Source: Planctomycetota bacterium
GTDB lineage: Bacteria > Planctomycetota > UBA8742 > UBA2392
Assembly (NCBI GenBank): GCA_020638675.1
Contig: JACKID010000003.1
Coordinates: 62,001 to 126,000 of the forward strand
Direction of reading: 5' to 3'
Length of the DNA: 64,000 nucleotides
Part shown: piece after piece, positions 8,217 to 16,312 of the stretch
How positions within the stretch are numbered: the stretch's first letter is position 1
Layout of the letters: every line of letters starts with the position of its first letter
Translations under genes and position numbers: made by a program
The notes under the pieces: model-generated
Databases searched by the model: none
Told to the model about the DNA's origin: nothing
The model's input: only the letters and a program-made list of their open reading frames with translations

Positions 8217-9551
8217 ATGACCTCGCTCACCCGCTCCTGGTATGGCTCGCGCACGCCGCTTGAGAATGTGGCGTCCGTGGCGGGCACGTCGGCCGAGAAG
8301 GTGCTGGACCTGAAGGGCGCCAAGCACGCGGCGGGCGAAGTCCACCTCGACATCCAGGACCACTTCTACGTCATCCAGAACGGCGCGCTGTCCGACGGCG
8401 ACATCCTGATCGGCCCGCGCGTTGACGGGCGGCGCGTGGTCTTCCGCAACGTCAGCCTGACCAACGTGACGATCCGCTGCACCGAGGAGCTGGCCGTCGA
8501 GGTCGCCTTCGAGGGCTGCAACGAGATCAGCGGCTGCAGCATCACCGCCGACCAGGTGACGCTCGAGAACTGCCGCGTGCTGGAAGACCTGCAGCTCGAC
8601 GCGCGCGAGCTGATGCTGAAAGACTGCTGGTCGCTGCAGGCCGCCAAGCGCCACGTGGTGCCGGCGGCGGGCACGGTGCGTCTCGATGCCGCTGCCGAGA
8701 ACCCGCGCGTAAAGCTGCGCAACATCGAGTTCAAGGGGGGCGGCGGGCACCTGCTGCTGAGCCGCGTGTCGCTGCGGCACTGCTTCATCACCGGCGACTA
8801 TGAGTCCGTGCGCCTGTCGCGCGCCGACCTGCACAACTGCCGCCTGACCGCGAAATCGATCCGCTGGGAAGAAGACACCGTCACCCACGACGCCGACGAC
8901 CGCCGCAGCGGCGTCTGGGCCATCGAGGTGCAGGGCTCGCTGAAGCTGAACGAAGTCACCTTCGAGACGCTTACCGTCGACAGCGAAGTCATCGCCAACC
9001 AGGCCGAGGATCGCAGCAGCGTCGACATCCAGAACGCCTTCGTCGACAACGAGTGGGAGGCGCTGCGCGACAACTACTCCGGCACGCTGCTGGCCTTCCA
9101 CCTGATCTTCCTGCTGGCGTTCATCGCGCCACTGCTTAGCAAGGTCGCGCTCGCGGCCGGCGCGGCGGGGCTGAGCGGGCTGGCGCTGAAGATCCCGTTC
9201 CTGCACGAGCAGCAGTACATCCAGGTGCCCGTGTGGCAGATCCTGCTGTTCGGTTTCCATGCGATGGATTCGCTGATCGGGTGGTGGCACTGCTTCCTGA
9301 CCATCGCGCTGCTGGTGTACAACGTCGCGCGCCTGTACCTCACCATCACCATCGTCAAGCTGCGCTCGCGCGAGGAGCACCTGACCATCCAGCACTTCCG
9401 CCGCGCGCGACCGGCGCCGGGCAAGTACGCCACCAAGGCGCTGGTGCATCGCTACATCATGAAGCCGCTGTTCGTGCTGGCGCTGGCGTCGGCGCTGTGG
9501 AAGCTCTGGGACGCCATCCAGATGCAGATCCCGGTGCCGGTGACGGGCTGA
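8217..9551 (+). CDS. Beta-helix-like repeat domain fused to a C-terminal membrane domain
   Basis: A 444-residue protein. Residues about 60-270 show short repeated strands with alternating L/V/C positions (VFRNVSLTNVTIRC, VTLENCRVLEDLQLD, LRNIEFKGGG, VRLSRADLHNCRL), the pattern of a pentapeptide or right-handed beta-helix domain. Residues about 285-440 hold three to four hydrophobic segments (LLAFHLIFLLAFIAPLLSKVALAAG, WWHCFLTIALLVYNVARLYL, PLFVLALASALWKLW). Similar layouts occur in pentapeptide-repeat ion-channel-like membrane proteins. It follows the polysaccharide genes on the same strand after 49 bp. Function is unknown; the architecture call is moderate. Confidence 0.7.
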   Translation: MTSLTRSWYGSRTPLENVASVAGTSAEKVLDLKGAKHAAGEVHLDIQDHFYVIQNGALSDGDILIGPRVDGRRVVFRNVSLTNVTIRCTEELAVEVAFEGCNEISGCSITADQVTLENCRVLEDLQLDARELMLKDCWSLQAAKRHVVPAAGTVRLDAAAENPRVKLRNIEFKGGGGHLLLSRVSLRHCFITGDYESVRLSRADLHNCRLTAKSIRWEEDTVTHDADDRRSGVWAIEVQGSLKLNEVTFETLTVDSEVIANQAEDRSSVDIQNAFVDNEWEALRDNYSGTLLAFHLIFLLAFIAPLLSKVALAAGAAGLSGLALKIPFLHEQQYIQVPVWQILLFGFHAMDSLIGWWHCFLTIALLVYNVARLYLTITIVKLRSREEHLTIQHFRRARPAPGKYATKALVHRYIMKPLFVLALASALWKLWDAIQMQIPVPVTG

Positions 9552-9591
9552 CCCATACCTACCGGCCGATGGAACGTTTGGCGGCAACGAA

Positions 9592-9619
9592 ACACGCCGG
9601 GGATCTCTCCCCGGCGTGT
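9592..9619. terminator. Bidirectional terminator hairpin
   Basis: A perfect 12-bp stem, ACACGCCGGGGA (9592-9603) and TCCCCGGCGTGT (9608-9619), with loop TCTC, between two convergent genes. Confidence 0.75.
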
Positions 9620-9635
9620 GTGTGTTTGTGGCTGA

Positions 9636-10487
9636 CTATCCGCCGTTGCCGCCGCCGCGACCACCGCGACCGCCGCCGCTGTTGCGACCGCCGCCGCCGA
9701 AGCCGCCGAAGCCGCCACGACCGGCCAGCGAGTCAAGGCTGCCGCTGTCGCCCAGCAGGGTGTTCAGCGTGCTGACCTGCGCCGAGGACAGCTCGCCCTT
9801 CACGGCTTCCAGCGCCTCGTCGCTTACCGTCTTCATCTCGGCCTGCCAGTCGAACTCTTCTCCCGCGTCGCGCGCCGCGCGCCCGCGTTCCATGACTTCG
9901 CCGCGCTTGGTGTTCATGTCGGTCAGCACCGTCTCGATGTTGACCTTCTGGACTTCCGTCAGGCTCAGCTCAGTGGCGAGCTTGTCGACGATCGCCTTGT
10001 TGCGCGATGCGGCCCAGTCTTCCATCTGCTTCTTGCGCTCGGCGTCGCGCTTGGCGGCGGCTTCTTCCTCGCGCTGCTGGATGACCTTCTCGACCGCCTC
10101 GGCGAACGCCGGGTTGGTGGTGTCCACCGGGTCGGTGCTGCCGCCGTTGTCGACCGTCTCGCCGCCGGATGTGACCGGGGCCGCCGAAGCCGCCTTGGCG
10201 AGCTTGGTGTTCAGCGAATCGATGCCTTCCTTCAGGTCCTTCTTGTCGCGCTCGGCCTGGTCGAGGCGAACCTGCAGCGCCTGGATGTCCTGGCGCAGCT
10301 TGGTCAACTCGTCCGAGTTGTCCGTGCCCTTGTCATTGGCGTCGCCCTCGAGCGAGAGCGGATCAGCGGCCGCAACCTGCTTCGGCGTGTTCTGTGCCGG
10401 CGTCGCGTACTGGACGGCCACATAGCCGCCTCCCGCGCCCGCCACGATCGATGCGAATATTGCTGCCAGCAGCCATCCAGCCTTCAT
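9636..10487 (-). CDS. Membrane-anchored coiled-coil protein with Gly/Arg-rich tail (LTxxQ type)
   Basis: A 283-residue protein. An N-terminal anchor (WLLAAIFASIVAGAGGGYVAV) is followed by a coiled coil (LTKLRQDIQALQVRLDQAERDKKDLKEG, about 60-90). A helical domain contains LSLTEVQKVNIETVLTDM, which resembles the LTxxQ motif of CpxP/Spy-type periplasmic proteins, and the last 30 residues are almost only Gly, Arg and Asn. It is the last gene of the sigma-factor unit, 17 bp after the previous gene, and has the same general layout as that protein. A role in extracytoplasmic stress or metal sensing is an inference. Confidence 0.75.
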   Translation of the reverse strand: MKAGWLLAAIFASIVAGAGGGYVAVQYATPAQNTPKQVAAADPLSLEGDANDKGTDNSDELTKLRQDIQALQVRLDQAERDKKDLKEGIDSLNTKLAKAASAAPVTSGGETVDNGGSTDPVDTTNPAFAEAVEKVIQQREEEAAAKRDAERKKQMEDWAASRNKAIVDKLATELSLTEVQKVNIETVLTDMNTKRGEVMERGRAARDAGEEFDWQAEMKTVSDEALEAVKGELSSAQVSTLNTLLGDSGSLDSLAGRGGFGGFGGGGRNSGGGRGGRGGGNGG

Positions 10488-10504
10488 GTCCGTCTCCTTG
10501 AGCG

Positions 10505-11338
10505 CTAGTCGCGCGTAACCGTAATCCAGTTCGTCCAGACGTCGAGATCCGTGCCGTCACGGAATTCACTGCTCGGCGCCCAGTCTTCCGGCGCGGCGCT
10601 TACGATGCCGCTCTCTGACTCGATCATTTCGCGCTGCTGCCGGTCCAGCAGGGCTTCGAGTTTCTTGTCCGTGTCGGCCGCGAGCTGGGCGAACTTGTCG
10701 CCGACCTGGCGGTCGTGGTGGTGGCCGCGGGTGTAGAAGTCGCCGATCAGCGACTCCGCCTGCCTGCCTGTTTCTTCCAGCACCTCGCGCACCTGCTTTT
10801 CCTGCTCAGGGCTCAGGCCGAGCTCTTCGCGCATGCGCTCGATGGTGGCCTCGCGCTCGCGGGCGAAATGCTCGCGCACGTGCTCAATGTGGCGTTCGCG
10901 CCACAGCTCGGCCTGCCGGGTCTCGCGGGCGTTGATCACTTGCGTGACCGCGGCCTCGAACGATTCCGCCTTGCGAGTTTCCAGGGCGTCAATGCGGTCT
11001 GCGATGGCGTTCAGCTCGGCCACCGGCAGGTCGGTCTCGAGCGCGGCAACGCGCTCGGCCAGCGGGGCGATGTCCGGCAACTGCGCTGTCGTGGCCGGCT
11101 GCGGGGAGGGCGTCGCAACCAGTGCGGCGGCGATACCGGCCAGCAGGGCCAGCATCACCAGCGCCGCCACGCGCAGCACGCCGACGCCAAGGCTATGGCG
11201 CGCAGGCAGCGTGCGAAAGGGCGCCGGCGCAGAGGCGACCGCACCGTGCGCCCCTACATAGTCCAGCACCCTTTCGCGCGCCGCCGCCGGAACTTCCGGG
11301 CGGGCACTGCGAATCAAGTTGTCGAAGTCAGTCTTCAT
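10505..11338 (-). CDS. Candidate membrane anti-sigma/LTxxQ-type sensor
   Basis: A 277-residue protein. A short cytoplasmic segment (MKTDFDNLIRSARPEVPAAARERVLDYV) precedes one transmembrane helix (VAALVMLALLAGIAAALVA, about 60-78). The periplasmic helical part contains LGLSPEQEKQVREVLEETG and then a histidine cluster, RGHHHDRQVGDKF. This organisation, encoded directly after an ECF sigma gene, resembles CnrX/CpxP-type sensors and anti-sigma modules. The N-terminal segment lacks a recognisable zinc anti-sigma HxxxCxxC motif, so the anti-sigma role is inferred from position. The His cluster could bind metal. Confidence 0.7.
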   Translation of the reverse strand: MKTDFDNLIRSARPEVPAAARERVLDYVGAHGAVASAPAPFRTLPARHSLGVGVLRVAALVMLALLAGIAAALVATPSPQPATTAQLPDIAPLAERVAALETDLPVAELNAIADRIDALETRKAESFEAAVTQVINARETRQAELWRERHIEHVREHFAREREATIERMREELGLSPEQEKQVREVLEETGRQAESLIGDFYTRGHHHDRQVGDKFAQLAADTDKKLEALLDRQQREMIESESGIVSAAPEDWAPSSEFRDGTDLDVWTNWITVTRD

Positions 11339-11341
11339 TCA

Positions 11342-11428
11342 GTTCTGCGTTCTGAGTTCCGAGTTCCGAGTTCCGAGTTCTGTGTTCCGGGTTCTGCGTT
11401 CCAACTCGGAACCCGGAACTCAGAACTC
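11342..11428. repeat. Heptad-period inverted repeat (GTTCCGA family)
   Basis: About nine 7-bp words run from 11342 (GTTCTGC, GTTCTGA, three GTTCCGA, GTTCTGT, GTTCCGG, GTTCTGC). An inverted block of about three and a half words follows at 11403-11428. The element fills the gap between the sigma factor and the downstream membrane gene in the same operon, so it would be transcribed as a long hairpin. Confidence 0.85.
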
Positions 11429-11434
11429 CCAAAC

Positions 11435-11965
11435 TCACTCTTCTCCACCCAGCTCAAGCCAGGCCTGTTTGAACTTCTCGCGGGCCCTGTGCAGGCGGGA
11501 CTTCACGGTCCCCTCCGGCAGGTCCAGCGCGCTCGCGATCTCGGCCACGCTGAAGCCTTCCCACAGGTCCAGCAGCAGCGGGTTCCGGAACTCCTCCGGC
11601 ACCTGCCGCAAGGCCGCATGCACCAGGTCGTCGCGCTCATTGCTTTCGCGCGGGTCGACACTGGGCTCAGCCCCGAGCACGCCCGGCTTCTTGTTGCGGC
11701 CCCACCAGCGCTTGGCCTCGTTGGAGGCAATGCGGCAGGCCCAGGCATAGAAACCGGAGCGCCCTTCGAACGTTTTCAAGCTGCGATGGATGCGGAGCCA
11801 GGTCTCCTGCGCCACATCATCAGCAGCGGACCGATCGCGCCCCAGGATCAGCACGATCTGGCGGAACACGGCCTGGTGATAGCGGTCAAACAACGCCCGA
11901 AAGTCATCGTCAGGCGACGTTTGGGGCGACCCGGGCTGCTCGTTATTAGGGCCCTGCCCCGCCAT
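11435..11965 (-). CDS. ECF-type RNA polymerase sigma factor
   Basis: A 176-residue protein from the ATG at 11965. An upstream extension to 12088 is possible but looks non-native. Sigma region 2 spans about residues 20-90 (FRALFDRYHQAVFRQIVLIL, then DDVAQETWLRIHRSL). Region 4 is at the C-terminus (VPEEFRNPLLLDLWEGFSVAEIA, EGTVKSRLHRAREKFKQAW). It directs RNA polymerase to its own promoters, probably including this operon. It lies upstream of two membrane-anchored proteins that could control it. Confidence in the family is high; the regulon is unknown. Confidence 0.9.
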   Translation of the reverse strand: MAGQGPNNEQPGSPQTSPDDDFRALFDRYHQAVFRQIVLILGRDRSAADDVAQETWLRIHRSLKTFEGRSGFYAWACRIASNEAKRWWGRNKKPGVLGAEPSVDPRESNERDDLVHAALRQVPEEFRNPLLLDLWEGFSVAEIASALDLPEGTVKSRLHRAREKFKQAWLELGGEE

Positions 11966-12094
11966 CCGTGTTCCAAATCCGTGAAAGAGACCCGTGCACC
12001 GCGGGAATGGTTCCCGCCGGCGGCACTTTTTTCGCCCGGGGCACAACCCCCCTTCCCGCTGGAACGGGGGAGCGCTTCCGCATACCATCGGGCC

Positions 12095-12391
12095 ATGTCA
12101 ACCGACGCCATCCAACTCTACCAGAAGCTGGTCAAAGACCACGGGATGCCCGAGTGCAAGACGCTCATGCAGCTCGGCAACCAGTGGTACGAGACACCCG
12201 AGGAAGCCAACTCGGACCCGAACGAAGCCATCAGCACCGCCGTGTTCCGCCTGCTGCCGCAAGACCAGCTCGCAAAGGTCATGGCCGACCACGCCTTCAA
12301 GTGGGCCGCCACGTTCGCGGGCGGCGCAAAACCGGACCCCGACCCCGTAAAGCGACTGCAGCAGGTAGTGGCGCTGGCGGGCAAGCGCTAA
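12095..12391 (+). CDS. Small acidic/helical protein of unknown function
   Basis: A 98-residue protein starting MSTDAIQLYQKLVKDHGMP and ending VKRLQQVVALAGKR. No signal peptide or membrane segment. It is predicted mostly helical with a WYETPEEANSDPNEAIS loop. A good intrinsic terminator follows at 12429, and it is divergent from the sigma factor, which supports an independent short gene. Family not recognised. Confidence 0.65.
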   Translation: MSTDAIQLYQKLVKDHGMPECKTLMQLGNQWYETPEEANSDPNEAISTAVFRLLPQDQLAKVMADHAFKWAATFAGGAKPDPDPVKRLQQVVALAGKR

Positions 12392-12428
12392 CTCGTAAAG
12401 TGAGCACGGTCACCTAGAGAATTTCGAG

Positions 12429-12458
12429 CCCGGGCCGCTGTGCCCGGGTTTGTGTTTT
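12429..12458 (+). terminator. Intrinsic terminator after the 98-residue gene
   Basis: Stem CCCGGGC (12429-12435) and GCCCGGG (12442-12448), followed by a T-rich run TTTGTGTTTT. Confidence 0.8.
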
Positions 12459-12669
12459 GAGGCGTCCTCGGGACTGAATCCGACTGCCGGCGTGCCGAAG
12501 GCTTTCCGGAATCGCCCCGATCGCAGCCCGTAAACGCCCGAAAATGGGGCTTTGCGCGGCGGCCATTAAATGCCGACCCGCCCCGTGCGACAGCACGGGG
12601 ATCCATGAGGGAAGACTCGCATGTCGCCCGAAACTTAGCCCCGCAATTTGCTGCGGGGCGGATCGGGCG
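12459..12669. repeat. Intergenic palindromes
   Basis: No gene is seen. The stretch holds two GC hairpins: CCCCGTGC-GACA-GCACGGGG (12581-12600) and GCCCCGCA-ATTTGC-TGCGGGGC (12638-12659). They resemble the dispersed palindromes elsewhere in the window. The second may also terminate the minus-strand gene ending at 12670. Confidence 0.6.
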
Positions 12670-13191
12670 CTAGCCGCCCAGGAATTCGGCGGCGTGTTTT
12701 CGATCCATTGCCTGCAGCTTCTCGTGCGCGCGGTCGGCCTGCAGCTTGATCTTCTCGCCGACCTCGAGCGCATTCGCCGCGTGCGGGTGCATCCCGCTGC
12801 CGATCTGCTTCAGCAGACGCGCGGCCTGCACGCCGAGCTTCATCAGCATCAGCAGCGGATGGGCGCGACTGCGCGGCAGCGTGCGGTGGTCGCGCTTGAC
12901 GTCAGACGTCTCGCGCGTGGCGCGCGTGCCGTCGTTGTGGATCGCGCCGCGCGAGACCGGGAACTCGTCGGCGCAGACGCTGCGGATGTCGCCGACGCTG
13001 ACGGTGTCGAGCACGCCCGAGACGATGCGCGTGACCTGGTCGAGGAACTGGCAGGCGCGCCCGAACATGCGGCGTATGGTTTCCTTGCCGACGGGCTCGG
13101 GGTCGAGGCTGATGCCCTGCGCGGCGACGCGCAGATCGGGCGTGAGCCCGTCCTCACCGCCGTACGGGATGGGTTTGACTGATTCGGACAT
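12670..13191 (-). CDS. Hypothetical helical protein
   Basis: A 173-residue protein from the ATG at 13191 (MSESVKPIPYGGEDGLTPDL). A longer upstream frame has no support. There is a central segment MFGRACQFLDQVTRIVSGVLDTVSVGDI and a basic helical C-terminus. No signal peptide and no clear transmembrane helix. Family not recognised. It is isolated between repeat-rich gaps. Confidence 0.6.
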   Translation of the reverse strand: MSESVKPIPYGGEDGLTPDLRVAAQGISLDPEPVGKETIRRMFGRACQFLDQVTRIVSGVLDTVSVGDIRSVCADEFPVSRGAIHNDGTRATRETSDVKRDHRTLPRSRAHPLLMLMKLGVQAARLLKQIGSGMHPHAANALEVGEKIKLQADRAHEKLQAMDRKHAAEFLGG

Positions 13192-13320
13192 GGCAGAACT
13201 CCAGAGGCTGGGCGGGAACCTCCCGCCCTCACTATTCCCGGCGGATGGAGTGCATTTCGGCCCGAATTCGCGAGGAAAAATTGCGACTATTTGCCGGCAC
13301 CGCAACGGCCTCACGCCACG

Positions 13321-13404
13321 ACGCCAAGGGACGCAAAGCCGCCACGAGTTCTTTGGTTCATGCACGTACCCAAGCGACTCGTGGCGTTCGTCGCGCCTTG
13401 GCGT
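13321..13404. repeat. CGCCAAG-type inverted repeat, copy 1
   Basis: Arms 13321-13348 (ACGCCAAGGGACGC then CCGCCACGAG) and 13378-13404 are imperfect inverted copies around a 29-nt centre. The upstream flank TTTGCCGGCACCGCAACGGC is also shared with copy 2 at 13808, so the mobile unit is longer than the hairpin. Confidence 0.75.
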
Positions 13405-13499
13405 ATGGCAGTAGGCAGCCCAAATCCCCGATCGTTCCGCCGGGACGCGCCGCCGTAGGCACCTTCAGGTTTTCATTGCAGTCTGGACGGCCCGAAGGG

Positions 13500-13680
13500 C
13501 CTGTCGAGGGTAGCCGGGGGCGGGAGCCCCCGGACTCGGCGGACGACGAAATCGCGCGCCCGAAGGGCCGCCTGCCGGGCTCGCTCTCGGCGGCCCTGCG
13601 GGCGCGCATCTGTTCGAGCCGGCGAGACCGGGTGCTTACGCACCCGGCTACCACAGGCAGCCCCTTCGGGGCGCCTCGTT
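13500..13680. repeat. GC palindrome cluster
   Basis: It contains CCGGGGGC-GGGA-GCCCCCGG (13514-13533) and CCGGGTGC-TTAC-GCACCCGG (13628-13647), outer edges TAGCC and GGCTA. No credible coding region is visible between 13192 and 14024. Confidence 0.65.
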
Positions 13681-13717
13681 GCTGAAAGCAAACCGAGAAA
13701 TGCGCCGGTCCTTGCCG

Positions 13718-13783
13718 GATCTGTTCGAAACCGAACAGGAAGCCCGCATGTTCCAACTCGCGGCCGTCTACCCCGCCCAGGAA
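13718..13783 (+). pseudogene. Truncated 5' copy of the downstream EthD-like gene
   Basis: The leader TTCGAAACCGAACA (13724) and the start ATG 13748 with MFQLAAVYPA closely match the leader and first codons of the intact gene at 14025 (MFRLTAVYPAKE). Similarity stops at about 13783, exactly where the second CGCCAAG-type repeat begins. It looks like a duplicated gene whose remainder was lost or replaced by the repeat. Confidence 0.7.
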
Positions 13784-13905
13784 CTTCGCCGGCAGTGCAA
13801 CTGCAACACGCCAAGACGCGAAGAAGCGCCAAGGCGCCAAGAGCTGTCTGGTACATGCGAGTGTCCACGCGACTCGTGGCGTTCGTTGCGTCTTGGCGTT
13901 AGGCA
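13784..13905. repeat. CGCCAAG-type inverted repeat, copy 2
   Basis: Arms start at 13808 (ACGCCAAGACGCG) and at 13873-13899 (ending GCGTCTTGGCGT), with flank TTCGCCGGCAGTGCAACTGC matching copy 1. The element truncates the EthD-like gene remnant. A C-tract (nine or more C) at about 13931 precedes the intact gene. Confidence 0.75.
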
Positions 13906-14024
13906 GTACGCCGTCCAGCCCACACGCAACACCCCCCCCCCGCCCGCCCGAAAAAACGCGCAAATCCGCCGGGACGGGCCGCCATGGCTTGCTAGATTCG
14001 TTCGAAACCGAACAAGGAGCCCGC

Positions 14025-14336
14025 ATGTTCCGACTCACGGCCGTCTACCCCGCCAAAGAAGGCGCAAGATTCGACTGGGACTACTACAAGACCCGGCACT
14101 TCGACCTCGTACGCGAAACCTGCGCGCCGCACGGGCTGGTTGGCGCCGGCGCGGTTCAGTGCGTGCCCGGGCCGGACGGCAGCCCCGCGCCCTACGTGGC
14201 CGTGGCGACCATCGACTTCGAAAGCGCCGAGAAATTCGCGGCCGGCTTCCCGGTGGCGGCGCCGATCCTGATGGGCGACATCCCGAACTTCACGGACATC
14301 CAGCCGGTCATCACCGTCGGGCCGGTCCACAGCTAG
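14025..14336 (+). CDS. EthD-family small protein
   Basis: A 103-residue protein with AAGGAG upstream of the ATG. MFRLTAVYPAKEGARFDWDYYKTRHFDLVRE and the C-terminal DIPNFTDIQPVITVGPV are typical of EthD-type ferredoxin-fold dimeric proteins. In other bacteria EthD supports ETBE degradation, but most family members have no assigned substrate. No oxidative or cytochrome partner is next to it here. A truncated duplicate lies just upstream. Confidence 0.8.
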   Translation: MFRLTAVYPAKEGARFDWDYYKTRHFDLVRETCAPHGLVGAGAVQCVPGPDGSPAPYVAVATIDFESAEKFAAGFPVAAPILMGDIPNFTDIQPVITVGPVHS

Positions 14337-14418
14337 CGACAAGCCGGCCCGATTCCCGCCAGCGCGGCGGGAGCTTGGGCGTTTTAAGCCCAGACCCCAC
14401 ACACCCCGGGAGCCCGCC
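14337..14418. other. Short intergenic gap with hairpins
   Basis: CCCGCC-AGCGC-GGCGGG (14355-14371) and TGGGC-GTTTTAA-GCCCA follow the EthD-like gene. They could form a weak terminator, but there is no long T-run. Confidence 0.4.
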
Positions 14419-14691
14419 ATGCGCTATCTGATTCCCGTCCTGCTGGCCGCCTTCGTCACCACCGGCTGCGCCACCCAGCAATGCACCCGCCAGGCCGCCG
14501 AGCCGGAGCAGCCCGGCAAGCCTGTGCCGCTGCTGCAGGACATCCCGATCCTTGGCGCGCGCTTCCATAAGGAAGAGGCGAAGCCGACCAGCGCCGAAGT
14601 TTCGGATCGTGTCCAGCTGCTGGAAGACATCCCCATCCTCGGTCGTTTGTTCAAACGCACAGAATCGCCCAAGGAAATCGAGGGCGAATAG
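14419..14691 (+). CDS. Mini-lipoprotein with duplicated secretin-like motif
   Basis: A 90-residue protein. Lipobox VTTGC ends the signal at about residue 17. The mature part is essentially two copies of one motif: VPLLQDIPILGARFHKEE (about 37-54) and VQLLEDIPILGRLFKRTE (about 66-83). L-x-DIPILG-x-LF is the hallmark of the C-terminal part of type II/III secretin domains, but no secretin is present here. Function unknown; it may dock onto or mimic a secretin gate. Confidence 0.75.
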   Translation: MRYLIPVLLAAFVTTGCATQQCTRQAAEPEQPGKPVPLLQDIPILGARFHKEEAKPTSAEVSDRVQLLEDIPILGRLFKRTESPKEIEGE

Positions 14692-14762
14692 CACGCCTGC
14701 AAAACTTCCTTGCGGCGCCATGCGGTTGCGAGTCAGACTGATGCAGCGCCGGTGAGGACCCC

Positions 14763-16295
14763 ATGCAGTCGCCGCAGGAAACCCTGACGTTTCTTGAGCA
14801 GTCGCTTCGCAGCCTCGATGCGGAGACGCTGGCGTCGATGGCCGAGTCGCTGGCGGGGCAGGCGCGCGCCGCACGCGAAGAACACCCCGATGCTGACAAC
14901 TTCGCGCGGCTCGAGGCGCAGTTCCTCAGGCACGCGATCCGGCACGCCGAGGCCACGCACGACTTCGCGCGCCAGGCCCAACTGTTGTCCGACCTGGCCG
15001 CGCTTCCCGTTGAAAGCAACGCGCCCGCGCACCGGCTGGAATCCGGGCGTGCATGGGTGAAAGCCGGGCGCATCGACGCGGCGCACGAGCAATTGCGGAT
15101 CGCGGCCGAGAGCGCTGAAGACACGCCGACGCGCGTGCAGGCCGAAGTCGAGGAAGCGATCCTGCGCCTGAACGCCGACGAAGACGTGCCGCGCGCCGTT
15201 GATCGCGCGCGCCCCGTCGGCGAGCGCGCGCTGCGCAACGGGTGCACGCGCGGCTACCTCGACCTTGCGCTGGCGGAATGCCGCGCGCTGGTCTGGGCCG
15301 GGCTGTTGAAAGAAGGCGAGCTGCGCGTCATGGCGGCGCTCGAGCACGCGCCGGGCGACAGCACCTCGCGCCGCTGCCTGCTTGCGGTACAGGCGATGAT
15401 CTGGGGCAAGCAGGGGCAGACGTCCGCCGCGCTGGAGCTTGCCAAGTCCGCGATCTCGGGCGACCACCCCGAGCCCGAGTTGCTGGAGGCACTGGGCGAA
15501 GTGTACGCCGACTCCGGGCGCCACGCGCGCGCCCGCGAATTGTGGGACCGCGCCGTGGACATCTACCACGCGAACTCCGATCGCTTCGGCAAGGCGCGCG
15601 TGAGTTTCCTGCAGGCGGGGCTGCGCCTGCTGGAGGCGCGCTGGAACGACGTCGAGGCGCCGCTCGCGATGGCCGAGGCGGAGTTCCGCACGCTGGGCTA
15701 CGCCGTCTGCCTCGCGCACGCCGGGTTGCTGCGCGCGGAAATGCTGTTCGGGCAGCGCAAGCACGCCGCGGCCGAGCAGGAGGTGGCGAGGCTGCGCAGG
15801 TCGCGCGCCGTGCAGGCCAGCCCCGCGCTGCTGTGCATCGCGCATGAAATCACCGGCGACCTGATGCGCTTCACCAAGCGCTACGGCACGGCCCTCGAGC
15901 AATACTCGCGCGCGCGCGACATCGCCGCGGCGGGCGGCATGCGTCGCGAGCACGCCCGGGGCGCGCTGAATTGCGCGCACATGCACCTCGCGCTGGAGGA
16001 CCTGGCGCTGTCCGAGACGCAGGCGACGCTGGCGCTGGGGCTCGTGCGGCGCAGCTTCGGCGAGGGGCTGATCGAGTTCGTCGAGGCCAACCTGGCGCTC
16101 GCGCGCGTGAAGCTGAAGCGCGGCGACGTGGCCGGCGCGCGGCGCTGGACAATCAGCGCGCTCGAGGCCGGCGAAGATCTCGAGCTGCTGGAGCAGGCGC
16201 ACGCGCTGCGCACCGAGACGCTGATTCACGACCTCAAGCGCATGGAAGACCGCGTGATCGCGGCCGAGAACCGCGCCGCCAAGCCGCACGCCTGA
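14763..16295 (+). CDS. TPR-rich protein
   Basis: A 510-residue protein without signal peptide. Helical repeat pairs occur through most of its length (LEAQFLRHAIRHAEATHDFARQAQLLSDLAAL; LEALGEVYADSGRHARARELWDRAVDIY; LSETQATLALGLVRRSFGEGL). It lacks the YLFRHAL N-terminus of the other two TPR proteins. It probably mediates protein interactions; no partner is visible. It converges with the DUF6600-type lipoprotein gene, separated by terminator hairpins. Confidence 0.8.
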   Translation: MQSPQETLTFLEQSLRSLDAETLASMAESLAGQARAAREEHPDADNFARLEAQFLRHAIRHAEATHDFARQAQLLSDLAALPVESNAPAHRLESGRAWVKAGRIDAAHEQLRIAAESAEDTPTRVQAEVEEAILRLNADEDVPRAVDRARPVGERALRNGCTRGYLDLALAECRALVWAGLLKEGELRVMAALEHAPGDSTSRRCLLAVQAMIWGKQGQTSAALELAKSAISGDHPEPELLEALGEVYADSGRHARARELWDRAVDIYHANSDRFGKARVSFLQAGLRLLEARWNDVEAPLAMAEAEFRTLGYAVCLAHAGLLRAEMLFGQRKHAAAEQEVARLRRSRAVQASPALLCIAHEITGDLMRFTKRYGTALEQYSRARDIAAAGGMRREHARGALNCAHMHLALEDLALSETQATLALGLVRRSFGEGLIEFVEANLALARVKLKRGDVAGARRWTISALEAGEDLELLEQAHALRTETLIHDLKRMEDRVIAAENRAAKPHA

Positions 16296-16312
16296 CCCTG
16301 TACCTGATGACT

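Noticed and set aside
11342..11428. Heptad repeats as a small CRISPR array
   Set aside because: Period is 7 bp with inverted symmetry and no spacers.
11966..12088. Longer start for the ECF sigma factor
   Set aside because: The extra residues are basic and low-complexity and overlap the promoter space of the divergent small gene; the family normally starts near the ATG at 11965.
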